Positions 35,806 to 46,643 of a DNA stretch of 64,000 nt are shown in pieces (positions within the stretch are counted from its first letter, which is position 1; every line of letters begins with the position of its first letter). Source of the stretch: Linnemannia hyalina (Eukaryota; Mortierellomycota; Mortierellomycetes; Mortierellales; Mortierellaceae); contig JAHRHY010000015.1 of assembly GCA_019671135.1 (NCBI GenBank), forward strand, positions 1,550,001-1,614,000, read 5' to 3'. The notes under the pieces are model-generated. The model worked only from the letters and a program-made list of their open reading frames with translations, was not told the DNA's origin and made no database searches. Position numbers and translations under genes: made by a program.

Positions 35806-38800
35806 ATGGCACAACCACGAGTATCACACTTAAAAGTCCTCATAGCAGGCGCAGGACTAGGCGGACTAACCCTCGCACTCCTCCTTGAACAGGCCGGGAT
35901 CGAATACACCATCCTCGAAAAACACGAGGGAGACCTCATCCCCCTGGGGAGCAGTATATCCCTCAACCAATCGATCCAGCCTCTGTTTGAACAGCTGGGG
36001 ATGCTTAAGGAATTGGAATCGATTTCGAAACCGATTAATTCGATGACTTTCTTGAAGGAGAATATGAATAAGATTGGGTCGCTGGATCTTTCGTCTGATG
36101 CTGTCCGGTATGTCTCCTTTGTTGGCATCTTGGAGGGTGTTCTGTCTTTGGTATGGAGGATGATCAAGAAGGACAGGGCTGGAGTGTTCGACAAGACTAA
36201 CATTATTTCTCTTTATTTTTCGATCTCCTCCCTTGGTGATTTTGTGCCCTTTGTCCCTCTGTCCCTTTGTCCCTTTGTCGTTGGCGAAATGCGGTTCGTT
36301 CCTGAAAGCAGATATGGATATCATAACAGGTGAGCAATCTTATTCTTAACATTCAATGCCTGCTCCATGTTTTCCATGCCAAACACAAGCAACAACCAAA
36401 CAAACAACAAACAACCAAAAAAAGACGCATCGCAAAAAAAAACCGAATAACGATAGGAAAATCCCTCATTCATTGATCATCGCCACCATTGCCACCCCTT
36501 CTATCCCATTTCTCCTCCAATCCCAATGCTTCTTGAACACAAAACCTCAAAAGAAAACAGCGCATCTAACAACCTTACTTCCATCTTCCTTCCCCTCTAT
36601 GCAGAATCATGGACAGACCATCCCTCTACAAACTGCTCCTCTCTCGCATCCCAGAAGGGCGCATCATCACCGGAAAACGAGTCTGCGATATCGAACAAAA
36701 TGATCAGGGCGTTCTCGTCCGTTGTTCAGACACCAGTTCATACGAGGCAGATATCCTAGTAGGCGCCGATGGAGCCTACTCGTGTGTCCGGCGGTGTCTG
36801 TACCGTGATCTCCGGAGTGAGAACCTGTTGCCCAAATCCGATATGGCCCCGTTGGCCTTTGACCATCATTGTCTTGTTGGTAAGTGCTTCATGGCGGTCC
36901 CGTGTATTTTCTACTTTGTGAGATGTGAATAGCTCAAGCACATGCCAAAAGGCGATAGAGAGGGAGAGGTGCACACCTTCAGGAAAGGAAAGGGGGTGCC
37001 AAGGAGAAGGCAACACAGCGGAGGATGTATTTTTTGATTTTGATTTGTTTTTGTGAGCTGCTGGGAGTGAGGGAGATAAGCTTGTTTGTCAGTTAGAAAA
37101 AGAGAAAAGCTCATCTCATGCCCCTCATGCTTAACTCTCATCGAAGGCCGTTCAGTCCTCCCTTCTTCGAGACCGACACAACGTACTAATGCAATTACCC
37201 TTGCACTGCTCGCATTTTGAATTCATGAACACATGTAGGTATAACGGACCCAATTGACCCGATCTACTTCCCCGACCTGTCCAGATCCACCTGCGACATG
37301 ATGGTCGTCATCGGCAAGGACAAGCCCTACTCGGTAAGAATATTATCAACGAAACGAAATCGGAGGGTGGGACAATTGTTTCGCTGACCTAAAAGAGGGA
37401 ACAAATTGACCACCGACCGACCGCCGACGATGACAAAAAAAAAGGAATGGGCTCATATGTTGGTTCTTTCGTAATCAAACAAATTCTAGTCAGTTCTCTT
37501 TTTCAACAGTTTCAGCACCCGTTAACCCTTTACCCGTACCATGTACAGCACTGTTAACATTCCTCATCTTTCATCCTTCTCGAATCTCAACTAATAATAA
37601 TAATAGTGGTGGCTGATCCCCCTGAAAAAGAACCGTCTAGCCTGGAGAGTAACATACAACCTACCCACAACCCAAATCCGTCAGGAACATCATATCCGAT
37701 CCTCGGATTGGGGGCCCCTACAAGTCGAGGAGATGGCGAATGCGTGTCGCGACTTCGTTTGTCCTTATGGCGGCACGTTGGCGGAGATAATCGATCAGAC
37801 GCCCAAGGACCGGATATCGAAGGTTCTTCTTGAGGAAAAGGTAATTTCTATACTCCATGTTGGTTGGGAAGAAGGGAGGGATGGAAAAAAAAAGATGAGA
37901 AATCGTCATTTGCATGATCTGTGTAACAATTTTGACATGTGCTCTTCGTTCAGCTGCATTGTCCCCTTTTTTTGGCATCCCTAACGCCCTCTTTTACTGC
38001 GTATTTCTCGCTGTTGTGTTCTCGTTACTTGCATTGGCGTTAGTTCTTTGAAACATGGTACCATAACCGCATAGTGCTCATGGGAGACGGTAAGTTGTCC
38101 AAAAATCGATTGCCTGTGTTTGGTTTTCGTTGTGTTTGCCATGCTATTTCAGTTTTGATAGCGATGATCGCTCACACACGTTTTTCTTTTTCTGTGCATC
38201 TTCCCGTTTTCTCTCACGCCCATTATAGCTTGTCATAAGGTAAACATGGGAGAATAAACACGCGAAAGGCGAGGTGTTGGATCAAGGAACCTCTGGACAC
38301 AGTAATACAAGAGAGCAAGATCCATGGGATAAGGGAATTGTGGCGTAAAAGGATGAGTTATATTCTGGACAGAAACTGGATTATGGAAGGGTTAGTGGGT
38401 TAGTCTTAGGAGATGAAGACTCGATCTAGACCTTTTTACTTCTTGAAACCTTTGACGCGTGACGGACGCGACTTACAGGACTGATCACTGATCAGAAATG
38501 ACAGGACGAGCAGGGAAACGCCACAAAGATTTCTGAACGTGCGCTGACCGTGTCTACTCTATTCGCTTCCTATTCGTCCTTGTTCTTGATATTGGTCGTC
38601 CTATGAAAATGACAGGTTGTTCCTCATGCTGGGTACGTACTTTTGTTAATTTCTTGCCTTTTTGTAAATGCATGGGTATTGTACTTTGTTATTCATTTCT
38701 ATGAATCCATGTGCAGTTTTCTAACCAGTGGCCCCCATTTCCTTCTTGTTCGCCTTCACGGTTCTGATTTGACCACCATGTGTCTATCTCTACAGTCAGG

Positions 38801-39367
38801 TAAGCAAAGAATGAACACACGGCGTGGCTGTTTTGGGATGACGCTTTATCTCCTCATCTTGCTTTTCCATGCGCATGTGCTTGCAGAGATCCCTCGAAAC
38901 TAAACATATGGCCCCCTCCTCCTCCATTCCATCGAAATCACGTTCAATAGGGAGCAGCGCAAGCAATGCTGGACGCAATAAGCCTCGCCAACATCCTCTA
39001 CGACCTCACCACAACCACCACAACCACCTCAGCCTCCATCACAACCGCCTTCGAAGCCTACTACAAGGACAGATCCGAACACGGAAAAGCCGCCGTTCAG
39101 GGGTCCCGCCACATGGGTCGTCTCAGCGGTGGTCATAAATGGACCGAGTCTGTTATCAGGAGCATGTTTCTGAATATAATTCCGTCAAAGGTCCAACAAA
39201 CAATATTGGATAAGATGTTGTCGCATCGGCCGCAGGCGGCGTTTTTACCGTTTGTGAAGGATCGGGGAGAGCATAAGGCCTCGCCGCAGAGTCAAGTTGA
39301 GGTGGGGAGGATGCGGACGTTGAGTGGACTGTGTTTGAGGCTCTTTCAGCAGGATTCTTTTAGTTGA
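35806..39367 (+). CDS. FAD-dependent (group A) monooxygenase, 472 aa, 10 exons with micro-exons
   Basis: Flavoprotein hydroxylase of unknown substrate. Exons: 35806-36107, 36312-36329, 36605-36879, 37239-37333, 37607-37840, 38044-38089, 38229-38239, 38616-38632, 38796-38799 and 38951-39367. The three FAD fingerprints are present. They are GAGLGG (residues 15-20), VGADGAYSCVRR (DG motif, Asp162-Gly163), and MGDACHK (GD motif, 321-327) followed by the GQGA..A segment. This last region is assembled from four tiny exons of 46, 11, 17 and 4 nt. Their junctions all carry GT..AG and restore the family sequence GDACHK..PHAGQGAAQAMLDA exactly. The 18-nt exon 2 likewise restores RYGYHNRIMDRPSLY. The last exon encodes a helical tail without a membrane anchor, unlike some fungal relatives. 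Splicing errors here would give an inactive enzyme. Confidence 0.88.
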
Positions 39368-40357
39368 GAGTTGAGAGGGAAAAAGGAAGGAAGTCACGGA
39401 TCGTAGACAGCGGTCCCCCCTCTTGATCTCTACCACCACCACTAACCAACCACACTTGTATATTATTATCCGCCCCACCCCTCTTCTGTTTGCGCAAATA
39501 AAAGCATGCATGTACACTCCACTCGCAGTGACCATGATATACGTCAGTTCTTTTTTCTGCCCATTTTGGTGGCGCAACCATCAAAACATCATGGACAACA
39601 AACCAGGTCCCGAGCATGGTGCCAAGATCAACATCTGATACTGATAGACACTACGCGAAACACAACCAATACCATTGATATGTGGACAAATAGGGTGAAA
39701 AGGGAGAATAAGTGAGGAGGTAAAGAATAACATAACAAAGGAACTTGACTGCGGCTCGGAGAGGACATTGGCGCCGCAGTATGGATCGGGACTATCCCTT
39801 GACTCTTTTTTGAGAGCTAGAGAAGAATGGGGAGTGGGAAGGAGAGCGAGGCTGGGGGGATGGCTATGGTAGCAGATGGCTCTGTTAATGGGCCGCAGTG
39901 TTGTAGGGGAGTGTCTGCAGTGTTATGATATTGTGTGTGTCTGTCTGTGGGTGTTTGCAGCAGACAAGGAAAGACAAGGGAGGAATATCAATTGCCTGCT
40001 TCTGGATTGAGCCCAAGCGACAAGAACGAGGAGTGCGTGAGGGAACAGTACTACGGTAGTCATCAAAACACATAAGAGGCAGGTCATCACTTGCGTCCCT
40101 TTTCTTTTCTTCCTTCTCCACTCTCATCACCACTCCCACTCCCTCCTCACTCTCTTTTCACCACCCTCTTCCTTTTCTCGTCATCCTCATCCTCATCCCG
40201 ATCCCCAACCACCCTTTCTATCTCACTAGACACATTCTACTACCTTTCCTCCTTTCTCTTTATTTCATTTCATCAAGGACACCAGTCCTTTCTCACACTC
40301 ATCAACTTACATCCAATCCAAACCGGAACCCCTCCCCCTCACACATACTTCAACCTC
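39368..40357. other. intergenic region between monooxygenase and R3H genes
   Basis: About 1 kb. The first part has A/T- and CA-rich 3' flank. The last 260 bp (about 40097-40357) are strongly pyrimidine-rich and probably form the R3H gene's leader. No gene is supported. Confidence 0.5.
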
Positions 40358-42538
40358 ATGACGCGATACTCCCTCCCACCAATCGGCCACTCGATCCACG
40401 GCCAAACACAAGCAACACTCATGCAGCTGCACCAACAGTCGCTAGAGCGCACCCTCCAGTCCACAATCACCCTCGTCGACGCCGACAACAACCCCATCGC
40501 CACAAATCAACAACTGCAGAGGTCTCACACCAAGAAGAAGAAGAAATTTTACCCGTGGCTCCAACGTGATTCTCAGAATCAGCGAGAGAAGATTGGAGGC
40601 GAGGGATCCCGGCGCCGTCAACGACATGATAATGGCAAGTATATTGGGTATTTTGCTGATAGTCGTGGAGGAGATATAAGATGTATGGACATGGGTTAAA
40701 AGTGAGGAGTGGTGTTGCTTATCCTTCCTTGCTTTCTTGCCATACAATTGCCTTTATCATCCCTTCCTGTCTGTCATCATGTCCGAGTGTGCCTCCGATC
40801 CGAGGTCTTCTCCTATCTTTCCCCCATATGAAAATCTTTGGACCCTTCTCTCGGCTGTGACGAGCGAACTAGCGATTTGACCCTTTTCCCCTTTGGCAGC
40901 GGATACTTTCGAATTGGATTACCCCCTTGCGGCGTAGGACAGAAGCACAATACACGTTGAGGGAGAAGAAGAGGCATAAAGACGAACAAGAAGCGTGAAC
41001 CGTTGGTCAACCGCGATTGGACAAATGCACTCACGAAGGATGCTGTATTCGTTCTCGTGTTGTTTATTTGAACCAATGGATTCCCCTTTCCTCTTGGATC
41101 GTTGTTGACTGCCTTAAGAAGAAACTGAAGACTGTGAAAGCGAGGCTGGGCTCCAATTGAGTAATGAGAGAACAAGGGTTTATGAGTCATGACAGAGTGC
41201 AGCGATCGACGAATATACAATTGGCGCCTTCTCTGTCTATGAACCTTCGCTCCCTCTCTCCTATCTCACTCTTTGGATACATATGCCGTCCCTCGCGATT
41301 CCAAAAAGAAATCATTTTTTTTTGGTCGTCTTTCTTACCTGTCCCTCTATCTTACTCTTGTCCTCATTTTCGTTGCCATCTACGGAACGGATATTCCTCC
41401 TTCTTGTGCGGTCCTCTCTCTCTTTCTGTCTTTTTTCATCCGTGTGTGAGAATAGACAAGTTTGTGCATCATCCGTTTGCGGTCCTCTACCAGGCCGACT
41501 TGGCCTTTCCAGGCTACGGTCAGGATGCACCATCGTTCCATTGGAAATACGACTCAGTCATCGAATCCCTCATCCGTAACAACCCTCCTTCCTCAAGACG
41601 CTCCAAGGCCGCCAATGCCAACGAGGAAATGTCTGAGGCAACCCCTTCTGCAAGTGCGCCTCAGATCGGCCATCGACTCTTGACGCGTGCGCAGCGGAAA
41701 GATATCAAGAAAGTCCATGTCCCCCAGGGAATCGTCATGCAGTATGAGGGAGAGTTGGTTAACTTTTTGGATCAGCTTACTCTTTCTGGCGATGAGAGCG
41801 AGAGTAGCGACGATGAGAGCAACCCTGCTGACGCGTTGACTCTTGTTGCTGCTGCATCTGTTGCTGCTGCCGAGACGGTGGAGGAGTTGTCCACTTGGGT
41901 GGTTATTGAGAAGCCTGCCGCAGTTGAGACGCAGCCAGCCAAGGAGGTCCTTGTAGAGAAGAAGAATGAGACTGCTGTTGCTGCTGTTGCTGCTGTTGCT
42001 GCTGTTGCTGCGGCGGAGGAGCAAGAGGCCGAGGACGAGGAGAAGCCTCAGGTCTACCTCCGCTGGGACATTCAGGACCAGTTCCTTCGTTTTGTCGCCC
42101 ATGCCCTCGTCGCCTTCTATGGCCTCGTTTCCTTCAGTAAGTATCTCTGTGGATCGGGTGTTTGTAATTTTGTCCGCGCCTCTCAAAATGCATCGAGTAC
42201 TGATCCACGATGTATGGTACTCAACGCAAAATGTAATAGGTAAAACGGCAAAAGATGGAAAGCGGTGGGTGTACATTTGCCATCCCAACCACCTGGACTC
42301 GATCTACCAATTGGCCTCCACCCCATCCACCCCAGCAACCACTCCCGGAAGCACTGCAGAGCGGCCGCAAGGTCCTCGTCGCCAAAAGACGTTGGAACAC
42401 GTTCAAGAGATGGCCATGCATGAGTTGGAGATACTGTGGAATCGGATCGAGCCCACAAAGTTGTTGTCGAGCCATTGTCCCCGCCCCGATATGACGTTCT
42501 TTGAATATCTTTACCCTGCTACTCAGACTGTCTTTTGA
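40358..42538 (+). CDS. R3H-domain protein (R3H-associated N-terminal type), 418 aa
   Basis: Predicted single-stranded nucleic-acid-binding protein. Exons 40358-40634, 41456-42136 and 42240-42538. Intron 1 (821 bp) uses a GC donor: exon ...AATG is followed by GCAAGT, and it ends TGAGAATAG. Only this donor keeps phase with the next exon (RRRQRHDN joined to DKFVHHPF). The N-terminal part is Lys/Arg-rich (KKKKKFYPW, GSRRRQRHDN) and resembles R3H-associated N-terminal regions. The middle carries acidic patches and an Ala/Val repeat (AAVAAVAAVAAA). The R3H motif itself is Arg304-x3-His308 in LRFVAHALVAFYGLVSF, continuing across intron 2 into SKTAKDGKRWVYICHP. The C-terminus is helical with no known domain. 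The biological role is unknown. Confidence 0.8.
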
Positions 42539-42724
42539 AAGGGAGATATGGTGGTGGAGGTGTGTATGTAGGTGGAAACTACTATTTGTGTTCCTTGTGT
42601 TCTCTTAGAGGCCATTTTTGAATTAAGTTAATAGAAATGATGTTTTACTGTGTGGTTGCTTATAGTGAAAAGACACGCATTGTTTGTATGACAGCAATGC
42701 AAAAAAAAAAAAATGCAGTAACTG

Positions 42725-42976
42725 ATGTCCGTAAAAAAAGAAAAGGGAGGAAGAGATTGGTACTTTGTCTACGGAGCCTACTTGGCGGTAAAAGCCCACA
42801 ATCCACGCTCCTCTGAGCAAACCGAAGACGAGCGCAAGCTCGCGAGGAAAATCTTTGACCGTTTGAATAGACATACCGGTGTCTACTCCGTCAACGATAC
42901 AATACTGGGTTTTTCACCTTTGGGGGCACTTATCAACTGCAAAGTGGATGGCACCATGTTCATGAAAATGTTGTAA
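42725..42976 (+). other. possible coding fragment of unknown origin
   Basis: An 83-codon frame whose middle (GRDWYFVYGAYLAVKAHNP and a following charged helical stretch up to LNRHTGVYSV) has protein-like composition, unlike the low-complexity frames nearby. Its 3' end overlaps the secreted-protein pseudogene on the other strand. I do not recognise a family, and no intron signals link it to a larger gene. It could be a gene remnant or chance. Confidence 0.25.
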
Positions 42977-43276
42977 TTCAAAAAAGAAAGAAAGTTCAGG
43001 GCCATGTAGGGCTCGCCCTTGGTCGTTTCATCCTGGAAAATGCGGATGATACCATTAACCTTGTTTGTTCCTACGGCGACCATCCAGATGGTAGCCTTGT
43101 TTGGTGATTTTGTAGCCTTGAATAGATTATTACCGTCTTCGTTCTTGCCGATGACAAGCTGGACGTCGCCCATAAAGATTGCGTAACAGCCTGATGTCAG
43201 GTCCGCGGTGGCGATGAGGGCAATGCTGGCTTGGAAGACAAGCAGAGCAGCGAACAGGATAGAGGTTGCGGGTCAT
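42883..43276 (-). pseudogene. small secreted protein gene A, frameshifted in its signal peptide
   Basis: From ATG at 43276-43274 the frame starts MTRN. One base too many around 43262-43266 then shifts it away from an excellent secretory signal (ILFAALLVFQASIALIATA) and mature part. The mature part begins ADLTSGCYAIFMGDVQLVIG and runs to TAG at 42883-42885. As sequenced, the long frame has a TGA instead of a start codon at its upstream end. The mature region is about 110 residues, beta-rich, with WMVAVGTN and a YMALNFLSF segment. Its family is unknown. It is a paralog of the copy at 44575-45159, since both share a G-C/stop-Y-x-I start, an IxxVGLGT/MVAVGT strand and a similar signal peptide. 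A sequencing error is the alternative to true decay. No repaired sequence is offered. Confidence 0.55.
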
Positions 43277-44574
43277 CTTGTACGATAAATCGTACTACTT
43301 CGAAGCAAACGATAAGATTGGAAGGGATTGAAAGCTGTGCTGTAAGTAAACTGGATGTTGTGCTACTCGACGCAAATGCCTTCTCTCAAAAATTTGCTCC
43401 TTCACTTCCTCTGGCTCTAGGATGTATCTATTATTAATGCCTGCGTCATGCGATGTATCCACATCAACGAGCGACAGAAAGCAAGTCATCGACTGTTCCG
43501 CATTGCTTTGCATAGGGAACTTCGAGAACTGGCAAATCAAGGTGGAAAACGATAAGATTGGTCGTCGATACCCGCAGAGTTCTGACGACGACATATACTG
43601 GATGCCTCATCAACCCCCAACACATGCCAATGGTGCAAACACATGGCAATCTCGGATCCCACTGTCGAAAAAGAAGAAGACTACTTAGTTCCGTGGAACG
43701 TGTAAAGTTCATCTTTGTCTGTTACCCAACTGGTGCTGATTCAAAGCCTTCCATAATGCAATAACATATCTTCATAAAAAATTGACCGTCTGAAAGTCCA
43801 AAAAAAAACCGTGTCACGGAGGAAGGGATACCGCGCTCGACACCCAGTGCTTTGTATCCATCGTTCCCTACTCTCTAACGAAAATGAGCAGTTGGCAGGG
43901 CGAAAGGCGATTTGAAAGGTATACTTTCAATACCCAACGACACACGAGTAGGTGATCATACGGCCAAATCCAAGCGCGAAAAAATGTGTATCGGTCTCAT
44001 TTTGTGCTGATCACTGTTCGCTGCGCCCTCCCCTCTTCGCGTTTTGTGAACTAGAACTTCAAGAAGGAAAAAAACATGCATAGCCAGCAGGAACTGAGCT
44101 GTTTCGAATCCAATGAGCAGCTGTTGAGGAATCAAAAATCCGCTGGAAACAGTCACACACCATAGCCCTCATTGCTGCCCTGTCCCCCAGGCCCATGAGA
44201 GCGAGCGTTTCCAATACATAATTGGGAAGTTGGCGTTTCATGTGTGCGGTTTGAGCTCCACAAACACACCGTCTCTTTGATCATCTGTCAAAGCCAAGTC
44301 TCCCTCCTCTTGCCCTCAAACCATATTTTGGAGTCGTATCTAACAGCAACACCTCCTGGAAAACTTCTTTCTTCGTTCGCATGCTATATATGTGGCATGG
44401 GTTCAAAACAAGATGGAGAGAAAATGCAACCGAGGTTGCCATTTAAGGTGATAGAGAAGCAGAAGGGAAGTAGAAGAGAAGATAAAAAATAGACGAGCGA
44501 CATTGTGGCGCTCAAGAATGATTTATTTGGTCGCTATGTCTCTCTGCTTGGACGAGAGTTCTAACTCTTATTTC

Positions 44575-45159
44575 TCAGAAAAGGATGAATGAAGGTATGG
44601 TAGACTGAGACGGAGTCAGCTGGGTGGAGTTCATTAGGTGGCAGGGGCAGAGGTAGTTACAACTTACAAGGGCAGAGTTCCATAAGTCAGTATTATCAAA
44701 ATCTGGTGAGCTGTGAATGACGGCGCAGAATTTGGCGTATATATCCTTGTCGCCTCCACAGACCGCGATATCATTACTTGTAGTAGGGCAAATGTGGTGA
44801 CGTTGTGTAGTAGAATCGAGGAGTTCGAGATGGAATGGGAGCGCTGAAGAGTCGGCGAGGAGTTTTGTCCCGACGACGGCGTCATCGTTGTACGATATGA
44901 ACTTTTGTGAAGTTTCATACTGAAGGGTGTAGGTGGTATAGTTTGTGTTTGAAGTGCCAAGACCGACAATGCAGATCGTGGAGACCGCGGTTTTGTCAAA
45001 AACGCTCCTGGGCATGGCTTCGCCAGCTCTTGCACCTGGAATGAGGTAGATATCGTTTTTGCTTATGGAGTATCAGCCTACGTCAAGGCTGGTGACGGCA
45101 GAGAGGGTGACGATTTGGATGATCGCTGCAACGGTCAGGAGGTTAGAGCGCAACGTAAT
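44575..45159 (-). pseudogene. small secreted protein gene B, internal stop and no start codon
   Basis: An open frame encodes a hydrophobic leader (LLTVAAIIQIVTLSAVTS), then LDVG, a TGA stop at 45075-45073, then YSISKNDIYLIPG and about 145 further residues. The stop falls exactly where paralog A has the Cys of GCY, so a Cys codon (TGT or TGC) probably became TGA. No ATG is in frame before the leader. A GTAAGT donor after WNSAL suggests the 3' end was spliced. The mature part has several Cys (for example HHICP, AVCGGD, KFCAV), which is typical of extracellular proteins. The coincidence of lesions in both paralogs suggests a relaxed or lost family at this locus. Assembly error remains possible. 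Confidence 0.5.
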
Positions 45160-46142
45160 TTATGGTTAGAGGTAGGTAGAGAAGTATAGGATATGATAGT
45201 GAGGCGAGGTTATTGAGAAAAGAAAATCAAAAAAGAAAGGAAAGCTGGGGGTCTTCAAAGGCGATATTTACTCAGTGTTCACACCTTTTTATTTGCCCTT
45301 TCTTTTCTGCATCTCCGAGTTTTTTTCTTGTCCTTCTTCAAACCACTCCCACCCCCTTGAATGCTTAATGCCTGGTCCCTGGCCAGCATTCCGCTCACCC
45401 TTGTTGGTTTTTTGGGCTATATGCATCCCTTGTTTCTTTTTGGTCCTTGTCCCTCCCTTCGGTTACTGTATACACACCCCTTCAAGCATCTCAAGCATCT
45501 CAACAAAAGCTAGGAATCCGCCCTTCTCACTCAGTTTTTCAACGTGCGTGTCTGTTTTCCTTTTCAACGCCCAAATGAATCCTATTCATCGACCGTTCAA
45601 TGATGAGACAAGGAGTGAAAAACGAAGTGCAATTGAGTTACAACAGCGACAGGACTATTTCCATTGTATAAGCTTGTTCGACAACATTTTTCTTTCCTCA
45701 TGGTTTGCATCCGACTAACCAGTGCGCTGATACCATGAATGTTTTCGCCTGCATCGAGAATAGAGAAGCAACATGAGAACGACCAGAGAGAGATGGGAAG
45801 GACAACAAGATCAACTAGAGAAAAGGGTGGGAATCAGATAGCAGATGGACGTTTCTTTTCACGCAAGACGGTTTCCTGTCGCTCAATTTCAGTTCTCAAT
45901 GTTCTTTTCTGTGCGCATCTCATAAGCCATTGTTGCAAGCAAGTGTGCGTGCCATACAGTCCATAGGAAGTCGTTTCCCTATGTTTGGACGCTATTTTTT
46001 ATTTTCTTATGCTCGACATGCATTTCTTTTGTGTAACTTTCGAGGGACGTTCATTATTATTTTTCATATTCAACACTCCATGGGCTGCATCCCATCAAGG
46101 TCTTGATCTTAGGCAATGGATAAGGAGGAAGAAAGGATTGGT

Positions 46143-46171
46143 ATATCTCGCTGTATCTCGCTGTATCTCGC
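46143..46171 (+). repeat. TATCTCGCTG tandem (about 3 copies)
   Basis: Two full and one nearly full 10-bp units, upstream of the septin gene. Confidence 0.7.
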
Positions 46172-46384
46172 ACGCGTTTCTAACCTTTTGTTTGCGTCTT
46201 GGGCAACTCCTTCATGAATGCAAGCGTTGCAATTCTCTGCCCCCATTTGGGTAGCAGCGCATGTGCGATTCAAATAGGTCATTGCCACTGCAGGCGCGAA
46301 TGAACCAAATGGTTCCCTCTTGAATAACAAGCCAGAATAAACCTTATCCATTCAATTAATTAAGGTCCATGCAGCATTTGCGAT

Positions 46385-46643
46385 TGGATTTCCCTTCCAT
46401 TCATTTTTGGCTCTCTCCTCCTGCCTCCTCTGTCCTGTCTTCCTTTGTGCTCCTTACTCTCCCTTTTGTGCTTCATCTTTTTCTTCATCCTTTTTTTTCT
46501 TCTCTTTCTTCTTCTTTGTCTTCTCCCATCACCACCTTCCCTTACATTCACTCCCTTTCATACCTTCCTTTAATACCCTTCCTCATCCTCCCTTCTCTCA
46601 TCACTCTCCTTCTCCCTTCCATCACAACACAGCTCACTCCATC
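46385..46643 (+). promoter_or_regulatory. pyrimidine-rich promoter/leader of septin
   Basis: About 260 bp consisting mostly of C and T on the coding strand and ending at the septin ATG. The same pattern precedes the VAMP7-like, R3H and monooxygenase genes, so it is likely a core-promoter or 5' UTR feature of this genome. Confidence 0.45.

Larger units (their letters stand above)
42539..46643. other. gene-poor interval with two broken small genes
   Basis: About 4.1 kb between the R3H gene and the septin. The two related secreted-protein pseudogenes (listed separately) are the only coding remnants I can support. A TATCTCGCTG triplicate lies at 46143-46171. From about 46385 to the septin ATG the + strand is pyrimidine-rich. 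Confidence 0.5.
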
